From an uncultured Elusimicrobiales bacterium (GTDB taxonomy: Bacteria; Elusimicrobiota; Elusimicrobia; Elusimicrobiales; Elusimicrobiaceae), in contig CAJOLM010000027.1 in assembly GCA_905235355.1 (NCBI GenBank), positions 1-11,879 on the forward strand: a stretch of DNA of 11,879 nucleotides. The letters are read 5' to 3'. This document shows, piece after piece, positions 1 to 7,633 of this stretch; the first letter of the stretch is position 1; each line of letters starts with the position of its first letter. A program made the translations under genes and the position numbers. Under the pieces are notes generated by a model, which saw only the letters and a program-made list of their open reading frames with translations, did no database searches and was not told where the DNA came from.

Positions 1-61
1 ACCTTTTCATTTACTCCCACCGTCGATGCAAGGAAAAGAAGATATAGGCTTTTGCATTCAT

Positions 62-81
62 CCCCAGGCTCCCGCCTGGGG
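62..81 (-). terminator. GC-rich hairpin after the last operon gene; weak terminator candidate
   Basis: A perfect 8-bp inverted repeat, CCCCAGGC / GCCTGGGG with a 4-nt loop, lies 15 nt beyond the stop codon of the PrcB-like gene. Read on the minus strand, it is not followed directly by a T-run; the nearest pyrimidine-rich stretch (TTCTTTTCCTT) is about 20 nt on. Intrinsic termination would therefore be poor. It may instead be an mRNA 3'-end structure or a decayed palindromic repeat unit. Confidence 0.3.
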
Positions 82-96
82 TGTCCTGTAAGGTAC

Positions 97-858
97 TCAC
101 AAAACTTGTTTGAGCTCCACCGGAACGTTTGTTTTGTTCACAGGGATTACCGTGTGGCTATTTACCTTTTTGCTCAATCCAAGTACATTAACGCGGTACG
201 TAACCAGCAGCTGACCGTCTTGGGCTTGCGCTGATACAATTTCAAACACATTGTCTGGCAAATTGCTGTCAGACTCCAACACCACCAACATTTGTTTATT
301 GAAGTCCACCGCCGGATAACTACCGCGGGCGCGCGTTTTAAAATCTTTGTACTCGTCCGTATTTTTAACCAGAAAATATTTTACCGGAGCGACAATCATG
401 GTAATTTTGCTCTCTTGCATATCCGGCAAGTTTTCTAGTTTTTCTTGCTGTACGGCGGCTACTTCATGACCGGTCAAATCCAACTCCACTGCAGAAGCTT
501 TTTGCTCTTGCGCCATTTGTTCGGGTGTTGGTATTCTGGGAGCCACCCCCGCAATTTCAGACAGGTCCGTCAACGCCAACTGGCTTTTGGCCATTTCAGA
601 GGGATCTGTACGCACCACAACGCGGTCTTCCGGCAAGATATATTCCTCTTGCAAACCTTGCTCGGCAATAGCTGCCCCAGCAGCTAAATCCTCGGCAGGA
701 ATTTGGTCAAAAATACCGATAGATTCCCCGTCCTTGACATAGAAATCTGCCACCTCACCGGACGGGTGCGTTAAACGTCCCAGCAGCAGCCCCCCGGCAA
801 AGAACAACATGAGTGCCAAAACAAGCAGTACAATTTTGGTAGAGCGATTATTTGCCAT
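97..858 (-). CDS. Membrane-anchored periplasmic protein with PrcB-like C-terminal domain
   Basis: 253 residues from the ATG at 858. One hydrophobic segment (about 8-28, rich in L, V, A, F and G) follows a short basic N-terminus, which suggests a signal anchor with the rest outside the cytoplasm. Residues 30-150 are acidic, Gln/Ala-rich and low in complexity, probably a linker. Residues about 160-250 resemble the PrcB C-terminal domain: a strand reading YFLVKNTDEY, then VDFNKQMLVVL, then GQLLVTYRV and a final HTVIPVNK segment. PrcB is known as a partner of the Treponema PrcA protease; no PrcA-like protease is in view, so the role here is unknown. An upstream in-frame ATG at 909 is possible, but 858 gives the better signal anchor and an 11-nt overlap with queF typical of coupled translation. 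The domain call is a resemblance only. Confidence 0.6.
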   Translation of the reverse strand: MANNRSTKIVLLVLALMLFFAGGLLLGRLTHPSGEVADFYVKDGESIGIFDQIPAEDLAAGAAIAEQGLQEEYILPEDRVVVRTDPSEMAKSQLALTDLSEIAGVAPRIPTPEQMAQEQKASAVELDLTGHEVAAVQQEKLENLPDMQESKITMIVAPVKYFLVKNTDEYKDFKTRARGSYPAVDFNKQMLVVLESDSNLPDNVFEIVSAQAQDGQLLVTYRVNVLGLSKKVNSHTVIPVNKTNVPVELKQVL

Positions 859-1267
859 ATCCCTTTTTCTCATCATACGACGCGATAATAACCGAGCGTA
901 ACCCGCCACGCGGCGTAAATGTTCCGGTCACGGTGGCGCATTTGGGTTTACAGGCTTTGACAACGTCGTCTAAAATTTTATTAGCAATATTTTCCATGAA
1001 AATACCCATATCGCGGTACTCCAGCAAGTAATACTTTAAGCTTTTCAATTCCAGACACAGCTTATTGGGTATATATTCAATGGTAATTAAACCAAAATCC
1101 GGCAGCCCGGTTTTGGGGCAGACGGACGTAAACTCCGGCAGCTCAATCTTAATCGTATAATTGCGTTTATACTGATTGGGCCAGCACTCAATAGCGGGCA
1201 GTTTTGTATCTGCGTTTTTACGCGCATGGGCGGATGTATATCCGAAATCAAGATCTTGTTTTTTCAT
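848..1267 (-). CDS. queF: NADPH-dependent 7-cyano-7-deazaguanine (preQ0) reductase
   Basis: QueF reduces the nitrile of preQ0 to the amine preQ1 in queuosine tRNA modification, a cytoplasmic T-fold enzyme. At 139 residues it has the short single-domain (YkvM-type) length. The nucleophilic cysteine is C50 in FTSVCPKTGLPDFG, and the proton-donor aspartate is D57. The QueF signature ELKSLKYY spans 73-80, and the C-terminal FTPRGG motif is present. In the substrate-binding segment YRDMGIFMEN (84-93), the glutamate E92 is kept. The histidine seen just before it in the Bacillus and E. coli enzymes is methionine (M91). The start overlaps the upstream ATPase stop as ATGA, and there is no well-placed ribosome binding site, so translation probably depends on re-initiation. 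No other queuosine gene is in the window. Confidence 0.93.
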   Translation of the reverse strand: MKKQDLDFGYTSAHARKNADTKLPAIECWPNQYKRNYTIKIELPEFTSVCPKTGLPDFGLITIEYIPNKLCLELKSLKYYLLEYRDMGIFMENIANKILDDVVKACKPKCATVTGTFTPRGGLRSVIIASYDEKKGYGK

Positions 1268-3213
1268 TTGATGTGTAATAACCTCATAGAATTAAAAAAT
1301 ATCAAGGTGATGGTAGCCGCTATCCCCCCCCACAAGACAAAGGGCAAAACGTCCGTCTCTATGTGAGGAAAGATAAGTCCTGCCAGCACCAGAGAATTGC
1401 ATATTATACTTAAAATAATATTTCCGCGTACACACAAAATCCAACGCGTATAGAGTGCCAGCAAGTCTGTCACGGCGCTTAAATCCTCACGGTCCAGTAC
1501 AGCGTCCACCCAATTATTATACACATTATTCCCCGAAGAAAACACAATGCTGGCATCTGCTCGCAAAAGCGCAATAATATCATTAAATCCGTCCCCCACC
1601 ATGGCTACTTTTTTACCTAAGGAAATGTAATTACCTACGATTTCTGCCTTCGTTTGCGGCAGTACACCAAAATTTACTTTTTCAATTCCGCATGCATGCG
1701 CCACTGTCTTTACGGAGGTTTCACTATCCCCTGACAATAAAACCACTTCTTTGCCCAGTTTCTGCAGTAGTGCCACGGTATCGGCTGCTTGCGGGCGCAA
1801 ACTATCCTCTAGTAAGACATATCCCCAAAAACGCCCGTCTTTAGCTACACCAACAATCATTTGCTCTTGTGCAGGCAGGGAAGGCACCTGAACTGATAAT
1901 TTAGTGAGCCAATTTGGAAGCCCGACTAAAATCACATGCCGTCCAATCACCGCTCGTATGCCTTGTCCGGGGAATGCTTCAAATTCTCTCAAGGGTTGAC
2001 AAGAAATATTGTTCACCCGACCATACTCTTGCACTGCCTTGGCAAATGAAATATCTGCTTGCTGGACGGCAGATATTAAACTCTGCAACAGAGTGGATTC
2101 ATCTTTTTTTCCCATCGCATGCACCGCGGTTACCTGCAATTTGCCCTGTGTTAATGTGCCGGTTTTATCAAAAAAAACAACATCTGCACGGTACAATTGT
2201 TCCAGTACTCCTAAATTTTGCAAATAAATGTGTTTCTGTTTTGCCCCCCGACGAATAAAATAAGAAGGCATAGGCACGCAAAATAGCAGTGCAACCGGGC
2301 AACCGAGTCCCAACACAAACAGAAAAAAACCAATGTTGTGTAAAGGCCTGGTATACCCACTCTGCGCATAAAAATAAAAATAACAAGCAAGTGCTAACAA
2401 GAACACTATACCCCATATCCACGGAGCATACGCATCCAACGGATCATGTTCTACACAGCGATGCTGCTCACTGTCTGCCAAAGCATTAATGATATCTCCC
2501 AAAGCAGACTGGGCAAGCTTTTTCTCCACACGCACATTAATTTCTTGCCCTTTATTAAGCGTTCCTGCATAAACGGGACGTCCCACCGTTTTGCTGGCAG
2601 GCAGCAGATTACCGGTAATTAAACTTTCATCAATTACGGTTTCCCCTTTCACGATCACCCCGTCACATGGGATTCGCTCTCCTGGCAGAACCTTAACTAC
2701 ATTTCCCGGAACCAGTTCTTTAGCAAAGACCCGTTGCTCCCGTTGTTGGACAAGCAATCTGCCGGATTTAGGCAAGAAATCATTTAATTTTTTAATAAAT
2801 ACATAAGTACGTTCTTTGCTGCGCGATAAGCATAAACCGTTCCATAAATAAACAGATAGCAGTAGTAAGAGAGGGATGTATAAATTTACTAAACGGCCCG
2901 CCAAAGGTCGCATAAAAAAAGTTTGGGCCAAACTGTATCCGAAACAGCATAGCACGCTCACTGCCACAAGTACCGACATACTTATCTGACCGTGGCACAA
3001 ATCAGCTTTAGCATTTTTAAACAATACATCTCCGCAAAAGATTAAGGACAGTAAAACCAATACAAAAATTCCCGATTCTACACTCTCTAACGACAGCGAA
3101 TACCAAATAATAGCTAAGAAACAAACAGACAGACAAAACCTATACAAATAGGCTTTAGCAGGAACAGCTAAGAGGGCCGTTTCGCGCGGAGATAAAACGG
3201 ACAAAAATTTCAT
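1264..3213 (-). CDS. Divergent P1B-type (heavy-metal) ATPase lacking several canonical motifs
   Basis: 649-residue integral membrane P-type ATPase; P1B family members pump transition metals across the inner membrane. Membrane segments lie around 24-66, 78-126, 264-282 and 292-318, with a final pair at 595-640. The phosphorylation site is DKTGTLT (D349), the hinge is VGDGFND (541-545), and SGD (494-496) and the nucleotide-domain glycines PGQG (415-418) are present. Missing or altered: there is no N-terminal metal-binding domain; the actuator motif TGE is TGN (200-202); the membrane CPC is CPV (305-307), with an extra Cys at 312; and the SEHPL segment reads ADISF (386-390), losing the His-Pro pair. 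The last helices also lack the usual Tyr-Asn and Met/Ser ligands. DNA re-reading confirms TGN and CPV. The family is certain; metal, direction and even pump activity are not. It starts 5 nt after the TPR gene stop without a clear ribosome binding site. Confidence 0.82.
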   Translation of the reverse strand: MKFLSVLSPRETALLAVPAKAYLYRFCLSVCFLAIIWYSLSLESVESGIFVLVLLSLIFCGDVLFKNAKADLCHGQISMSVLVAVSVLCCFGYSLAQTFFMRPLAGRLVNLYIPLLLLLSVYLWNGLCLSRSKERTYVFIKKLNDFLPKSGRLLVQQREQRVFAKELVPGNVVKVLPGERIPCDGVIVKGETVIDESLITGNLLPASKTVGRPVYAGTLNKGQEINVRVEKKLAQSALGDIINALADSEQHRCVEHDPLDAYAPWIWGIVFLLALACYFYFYAQSGYTRPLHNIGFFLFVLGLGCPVALLFCVPMPSYFIRRGAKQKHIYLQNLGVLEQLYRADVVFFDKTGTLTQGKLQVTAVHAMGKKDESTLLQSLISAVQQADISFAKAVQEYGRVNNISCQPLREFEAFPGQGIRAVIGRHVILVGLPNWLTKLSVQVPSLPAQEQMIVGVAKDGRFWGYVLLEDSLRPQAADTVALLQKLGKEVVLLSGDSETSVKTVAHACGIEKVNFGVLPQTKAEIVGNYISLGKKVAMVGDGFNDIIALLRADASIVFSSGNNVYNNWVDAVLDREDLSAVTDLLALYTRWILCVRGNIILSIICNSLVLAGLIFPHIETDVLPFVLWGGIAATITLIFFNSMRLLHIK

Positions 3214-3218
3214 AAAAA

Positions 3219-4214
3219 TTATTTTTTATCTAAATTCATGAAACGATAGGCCACCACCCGCTTACGGCCTTCTTCGTCGTTCATCATGCGGATTTTTTGT
3301 TCATAACGCTTAGAATGGGCCGGATCCAGACGGCGGGCTGCCAGGTAATGCTGCGTAGCTTCTACCGGAGATTCCAACGCTAGCATATCCCCTAGCATAT
3401 CATAGATAGGTGCGTAATTGGGAGCAAGCTGTTTAGCCTGTTGAGCATAAGCAATAGCTTCTTCCGTTTCTCCACGACTAAATAACAGCTCGGCTGCGTA
3501 ATAGTATGGCATTGCATAATCTGCTTGCAAGGCCATGGCATGTTGGAAATCGTCCATGGCGTTTTGGAAATATCCCAGTTTAATAAATGCGCGGCCACGT
3601 TCCAACACCGGACGCGGGTTTTCCGGTTCTAGCTCCATAGCCCTGGAATAATCTTCTGCAGCACTGGCATAATAACCGGCTGCAAATTGTGTTAATCCCC
3701 GGTTCAAATACACAAGTCCAGAAGCAGGGTTTAAGCTTTCTGCACGAGAATAATCCAACAAAGCTTCTCTAAATTTACCTTGCTTCCCTTCCGCTATGGC
3801 GCGGTTTACATACGCCACAAAATAGTCCGGCTGCAGAATTAAAGCTTCGTTTAAATTCAGCACAGCTTCCCCGTAATACCCTTGGTCAATATACAAAGCT
3901 GCCAAATTGTTATATACTTCCGGACGATTATAATTTAAGTTAATAGATCGCTCATAATCACGCTGCGCCGAAGCTTTATTCTTCTTGTTTTGAGCGGCAT
4001 CTTTAGATTGCAACCGCTCATATAGCAGCCCGCGCTTGGCATAAGCCACATCATTATCCGGATTATTTTTAATGATTTGCGAATAGACCTGAATTGCTTT
4101 GTCATATTGACCCAAATCCGTCAAATGTTGTGCTTTACCGAACATGGCGGCCTCATTTCCGCCGCAAGCTGCTACCAAGATAGCTACTGCTAACATACTT
4201 AAAACTTTTTTCAT
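3219..4214 (-). CDS. TPR-repeat lipoprotein
   Basis: 331 residues from the ATG at 4214. The N-terminus is a lipoprotein signal peptide (MKK, a hydrophobic run, then the lipobox VAAC with lipidated Cys17). The following Gly-Gly is not an inner-membrane retention signal, so outer-membrane anchoring is likely in a Gram-negative cell. The rest is about eight consecutive 34-residue tetratricopeptide repeats (roughly 24-301). They show the usual A/G-Y-A-P pattern, for example LGQYDKAIQVYSQ, QGYYGEAVLNLNEAL and AGYYASAAEDYSRAM. The second repeat carries a Lys/Ala/Gln-rich insertion (about 69-82). TPR proteins are scaffolds; pilotins and assembly factors of type IV pili include such proteins, but the link to the nearby pilin genes is speculation. 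It follows lspA with an ATGA overlap, so the peptidase and a probable substrate are made together. An upstream start at 4289 would bury the signal peptide and is rejected. Confidence 0.88.
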   Translation of the reverse strand: MKKVLSMLAVAILVAACGGNEAAMFGKAQHLTDLGQYDKAIQVYSQIIKNNPDNDVAYAKRGLLYERLQSKDAAQNKKNKASAQRDYERSINLNYNRPEVYNNLAALYIDQGYYGEAVLNLNEALILQPDYFVAYVNRAIAEGKQGKFREALLDYSRAESLNPASGLVYLNRGLTQFAAGYYASAAEDYSRAMELEPENPRPVLERGRAFIKLGYFQNAMDDFQHAMALQADYAMPYYYAAELLFSRGETEEAIAYAQQAKQLAPNYAPIYDMLGDMLALESPVEATQHYLAARRLDPAHSKRYEQKIRMMNDEEGRKRVVAYRFMNLDKK

Positions 4215-4705
4215 TTTTCCTCCTGTCGGGATTTTTTCCCCGGTTTTAAAAGAGCTAGCGCCAACATCACGCCGCCTACTGTAATGCATGAGTCTGCCAT
4301 ATTAAATACTGGCCATACCCGCAAGTCTATAAAGTCCACTACAAAGCCTAAGCTTATTCTATCATAAAGATTGCCTAATGCACCGCCCAAAATAAGCACA
4401 AGCCCCCATTTGACCAGTGCGCCATAAGAACAGAGTTCCTGCCAATTTTTTAAAATATATCCGATAATTACCAGCGCAATGACAATAAACAATAAGTTTC
4501 CGCCTTGCATCATGCCAAATGCCGCGCCCGTATTTTGCACATAATTTAAATGCAGGTAAGGCAGCAGCTCTATATCTTGTCCGGCCAAAAACGCTAGCGT
4601 CAGCCGTTTGGTTACGCGGTCCAGCAATAGCAAAAGCACCAGCGTAATCAGTACGCTTTTATTCTCACAAGCCCATATCCAGCTGCGGTGCCAAAAATTA
4701 CGCAA
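4211..4705 (-). CDS. lspA: Lipoprotein signal peptidase (signal peptidase II)
   Basis: Inner-membrane aspartyl protease that removes the signal peptide from diacylglyceryl-prolipoproteins before the lipidated Cys. With the start chosen here it has 164 residues, the usual family length, and four hydrophobic segments (about 17-29, 69-86, 98-113 and 139-154). The signature region is intact: NYVQNTGAAFG (54-64), GGALGNLYDR (107-116), VVDF with catalytic D124, and FNMADS with catalytic D138. The start is taken as TTG at 4705, because GAGGAG lies 7 nt upstream and it overlaps the ileS end by only 8 nt. A GTG at 4738 is also in frame (175 residues) but has no ribosome binding site. The gene order ileS-lspA is common across bacteria, which supports the call. 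Confidence 0.95.
   Translation of the reverse strand: MRNFWHRSWIWACENKSVLITLVLLLLLDRVTKRLTLAFLAGQDIELLPYLHLNYVQNTGAAFGMMQGGNLLFIVIALVIIGYILKNWQELCSYGALVKWGLVLILGGALGNLYDRISLGFVVDFIDLRVWPVFNMADSCITVGGVMLALALLKPGKKSRQEEK
4219..4224 (-). promoter_or_regulatory. Shine-Dalgarno site of the TPR lipoprotein gene
   Basis: AGGAGG on the minus strand, 4 nt before the ATG at 4214 and inside the end of lspA. It decides the start directly in front of the lipoprotein signal peptide. Confidence 0.8.
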
Positions 4706-7517
4706 CGGTCTGCTCCTCGGGCACAGAAAGCCCTTCACGCGCTAATACTTCGGCGCAGCGGTCGCACAAATCCTCGTGTTTGCGCCCGGCAGTGCCGACT
4801 TCCGGTTTCCATTGCCAGCAGCGCGCACATTTGCAGCCGTCGGCGTGTTCCACCACCACTTCTTGCGCCTGGTTGCCCTCTGCAATTTCTACCGCAGACA
4901 CAATGAAGATTTCCGGCCACAAGGCGGCATTTTCTGTCCAAAATTGTTTGGTGGCTGCATCATTAGTTTTCAAAATTACTTTAGCTTCTAATGCCGAGCC
5001 GATAACACCTTTCTGGCGCGTTTCTTCCAAGGCTTTTAACACTTCCTCACGGACCTGGCGGATTTTGTTCCACTTGTTTTCCAAGGCCTCGTCTGTTTTC
5101 AAAGACGCTCCTTGCGGCATATCGGAAAGGAAAATACTCTTGGCTAACTTCGCGCCCGACGGAATTTTAAGCAGCTCTTGCCACGCTTCTTCTGTGGTAA
5201 AACAGAGTACCGGAGCTAAGAGTTGCAATAGCGTGCGTACCATTTCCGCCAGTACGGTTTGAGCACTACGGCGCGACGCAGCAGACGCCCCTTGTGTATA
5301 GAGGCGGTCTTTGGACGCATCTAGCCAAAACGCGGAAATATCCAAAATACAATAATCCGTCACCGCGCGCATTGCCCGGCGGAAATTAAAATCTAAATAG
5401 GCCGCGCGCACTTCGGCCACCAGTTTGTCTAATTTGCCCAACATATAGCGGTCCATTTCTGCCAGTTTATCTGTGGGTACCGTATGTTTGGCAGGCTCAA
5501 AGTCAGACAGATTGCCCAGCATATAGCGAATCGTATTGCGCAGTTTGCGGTAAGTATCAATCGGCCCACCCAAAATTTCGTCAGAAATACGGACGTCGCC
5601 CTGATAGTCGGAAAATGCCACCCACAAGCGCAAAATATCCGCGCCGTATTTATTGATGACATCTGCCGGGTCTACCGCGTTGCCCAACGATTTGTGCATT
5701 GGGCGGCCGTGGCCGTCCAGCACCATACCATGTGTCAAAATCGTCTTAAACGGTGCTTTTCCTTCCAGCGTATAAGAAGGGATATACGAGCTTTGGAACC
5801 AGCCGCGGTGTTGGTCGGAGCCTTCGGAATATACATCCGCCGGAAAATCCATCCCGCGGTCTTTTACCACTGCTGCCCACGATACACCGCTGTCTAACCA
5901 TACGTCTAAAATGTCGGTTTCTTTGCGGAAGTCATGGCAGCCGCACGAGCAAGTGTAACCCTGCGGCATTAATTTTTCCACCGGGTCCGTAAACCAAAAA
6001 TCAGAGCCTTCGTTCATGGCGCGGTTTTTGATAAATTCAAACAGCTGGTGGTCCACTTGCGGCTTGCCGCATTTTTTGCAATATAAAATAGTGACCGGAG
6101 TCCCCCAGAAACGCTGGCGGGACAAACACCAGTCAGGGCGCAGCCCAATCATGGAGCGCATACGCTCGCGCCCGGCGGCGGGATAAAATTTTACATTGTC
6201 TAAATTGTTCATCAGTTTCCCACGCAGGCCGTCTTTGTCAATGCTCATAAACCATTGTTCCGTCGCGCGGAAAATAATCGGGTTGTGGCAACGCCAGCAA
6301 TGCGGATAACTGTGCGTAATTTCTTGCTCTTTAATCAGCGCGCCCAATTCGTCTAATTTTTTGACCATGAGCGGATTGGCTTCAAACACATGCATACCCT
6401 CAAACACGCCGGCATCTTTAGTATAGCAGCCCTTTTCATCTACCGGGCAGAAGGTTTCCAGCTTCCATTGTTTGCCGGCGCGGAAGTCGTCCTCGCCGTG
6501 GCCCGGAGCAATATGCACAATACCCACCCCGGCGTCCATGGTCACAAAGTCCGTCCAAATGACCGGGTTTTCCTTTTGCGTCAGCGGATGATAATATTTT
6601 TGTCCGACCAGTTTTTCGCCCAGTACCGTATGTACTTGCTTGGCTTTGCGGCCTGTATTTTTCAAAAATTCCTCGGCTAATTTTTCTGCCACCACATAAT
6701 ATTCTTGCGTGTCGGCATCTTGCAAGACGGCATAATTTTCGTCTTTATTCACGGCCGCTGCTTGGTTAGACGGGATAGTCCACGGGGTGGTCGTCCACAC
6801 ACCAAAAGAAACCGGTTTAGAAAAATCTAATTTTCCAAACACTTCTTCCGTCGGGTTTACCACTTTAAAACGCAAGTAAATAGAGGAAGATGTAACATCT
6901 TGATATTCGGTTTCTGCGTCAGCTAGTGCTGTTTCACAATGGCTGCACCAAGTGATCGTTTTTTGGCCTTTATAGACGTAACCTTTTTCAATCAGATCCA
7001 AAAACACGCCAACCGTGATGCCTTCATAGCGTTTGTTCATCGTCAGGTACGGATTGTCCCAATCGCCCTGTACGCCCAAACGCTTAAAGCCCTGGCGCTG
7101 CAAATCAATAAATTTAGCGGCAAAGGCACGCGCTTTTTTGCGAAATTCCGGCACGTCGGTGATATGCTTTTTGTCAATTTTCAGCTCTTTCATCAGCGCC
7201 TGTTCAATGGGCAGACCATGGCAATCCCACCCCGGCACATAAGGGGTATATTCCCCCATTAAAGCGTGGCTTTTAAGAATAATATCCTTAATTGTTTTAT
7301 CCAGCGCGTGACCAATGTGAATAGCCCCGTTAGCATACGGCGGCCCGTCGTGCAGCACAAAGTGTTTGCCGGACTGATTTTTCTTCAAAATAGCTTGGTA
7401 CAAATCCAGCTGTTTCCAGAAATCTAAAATCTTGGGCTCTTTTTGCGCCAGCCCCGCACGCATCGGAAAATCCGTTTTAGGAAGTAAAACGGTAGAAGAG
7501 TATTTGTTTTTTGCCAT
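4698..7517 (-). CDS. ileS: Isoleucyl-tRNA synthetase
   Basis: Cytoplasmic class I synthetase that charges tRNA-Ile and edits valine. It has 939 residues, normal for the bacterial type. The HIGH motif is HIGH at 67-70, within DGPPYANGAIHIGH. The editing domain shows TTTPWTIPSN (242-251) and GHGEDDF (339-345). The second catalytic signature reads PMHKSLGN (606-613) in place of KMSKSLGN: the catalytically important second Lys-Ser is kept, and the first Lys is Pro. A C-terminal zinc finger has cysteines at 897, 900, 918 and 921. The start MAKNKYSS at 7517 matches where the family normally begins; an in-frame ATG at 7658 would add an unrelated stretch running through a terminator. It is the first gene of a six-gene minus-strand operon. 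There is no room upstream for a T-box leader. Confidence 0.98.
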   Translation of the reverse strand: MAKNKYSSTVLLPKTDFPMRAGLAQKEPKILDFWKQLDLYQAILKKNQSGKHFVLHDGPPYANGAIHIGHALDKTIKDIILKSHALMGEYTPYVPGWDCHGLPIEQALMKELKIDKKHITDVPEFRKKARAFAAKFIDLQRQGFKRLGVQGDWDNPYLTMNKRYEGITVGVFLDLIEKGYVYKGQKTITWCSHCETALADAETEYQDVTSSSIYLRFKVVNPTEEVFGKLDFSKPVSFGVWTTTPWTIPSNQAAAVNKDENYAVLQDADTQEYYVVAEKLAEEFLKNTGRKAKQVHTVLGEKLVGQKYYHPLTQKENPVIWTDFVTMDAGVGIVHIAPGHGEDDFRAGKQWKLETFCPVDEKGCYTKDAGVFEGMHVFEANPLMVKKLDELGALIKEQEITHSYPHCWRCHNPIIFRATEQWFMSIDKDGLRGKLMNNLDNVKFYPAAGRERMRSMIGLRPDWCLSRQRFWGTPVTILYCKKCGKPQVDHQLFEFIKNRAMNEGSDFWFTDPVEKLMPQGYTCSCGCHDFRKETDILDVWLDSGVSWAAVVKDRGMDFPADVYSEGSDQHRGWFQSSYIPSYTLEGKAPFKTILTHGMVLDGHGRPMHKSLGNAVDPADVINKYGADILRLWVAFSDYQGDVRISDEILGGPIDTYRKLRNTIRYMLGNLSDFEPAKHTVPTDKLAEMDRYMLGKLDKLVAEVRAAYLDFNFRRAMRAVTDYCILDISAFWLDASKDRLYTQGASAASRRSAQTVLAEMVRTLLQLLAPVLCFTTEEAWQELLKIPSGAKLAKSIFLSDMPQGASLKTDEALENKWNKIRQVREEVLKALEETRQKGVIGSALEAKVILKTNDAATKQFWTENAALWPEIFIVSAVEIAEGNQAQEVVVEHADGCKCARCWQWKPEVGTAGRKHEDLCDRCAEVLAREGLSVPEEQTVA
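4713..4718 (-). promoter_or_regulatory. Shine-Dalgarno site setting a TTG start for lspA
   Basis: GAGGAG on the minus strand, within the last codons of ileS and 7 nt from the TTG at 4705. This is the best-placed ribosome binding site for lspA, and it argues against the GTG at 4738. Confidence 0.6.
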
Positions 7518-7548
7518 GTGTTTTCTCTCTATAATTAAGGATATATAT

Positions 7549-7554
7549 ATTATA
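7549..7554 (-). promoter_or_regulatory. Candidate -10 box for the ileS operon
   Basis: A perfect TATAAT on the minus strand in a very AT-rich stretch (7540-7555), 32 nt before the ileS start and just past the pilin terminator. No good -35 hexamer is found 16-18 nt upstream, so activity is inferred mainly from position. Confidence 0.4.
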
Positions 7555-7581
7555 TGAAATATCCCCCGTCTCTGCTGGCAT

Positions 7582-7613
7582 AAAAAATCCCGCCTGCCAC
7601 CTACGCAAGCGGG
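7582..7613 (-). terminator. Rho-independent terminator of the pilin-like gene
   Basis: On the minus strand an 8-bp stem, CCCGCTTG / CAGGCGGG (one G-U pair) with a 9-nt loop, is followed by A and six T. It begins 20 nt after the pilin stop codon and insulates the ileS operon. The T-run exists in one direction only. Confidence 0.85.
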
Positions 7614-7633
7614 CACAAAACTACAGCGGAAGT

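Noticed and set aside
1..60. Possible start of another minus-strand gene at position 10 (ATG AAA AGG, GGGAG just upstream) and a 16-codon open frame from position 60.
   Set aside because: Only three codons of the first are visible and the ribosome site is only 3 nt away; the second is too short and has no support. Neither can be called.
1200..1330. preQ1 riboswitch for queF.
   Set aside because: queF starts inside the stop codon of the ATPase gene, so there is no leader to hold one.
1264..3213. Assignment of the P-type ATPase as FixI/CcoI (oxidase copper supply) or KdpB.
   Set aside because: No cytochrome oxidase or Kdp genes are adjacent, and the membrane motif CPV fits neither the CPC of FixI nor the KdpB sequence.
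4780..5262. Long plus-strand open frames inside ileS (also around 5484-5897 and 6939-7262).
   Set aside because: They lie antisense to a confirmed synthetase, show no recognisable domain or ribosome site, and are explained by its codon bias.
7540..7555. AT-dinucleotide run as a phase-variable tract before ileS.
   Set aside because: The run is short and interrupted, and switching an essential synthetase would be implausible; it more likely forms the AT-rich promoter.
7518..7633. T-box or other riboswitch ahead of ileS, expected in many bacteria.
   Set aside because: The 116-bp gap is mostly the pilin terminator and an AT-rich stretch; no T-box core sequence or antiterminator fold was seen.
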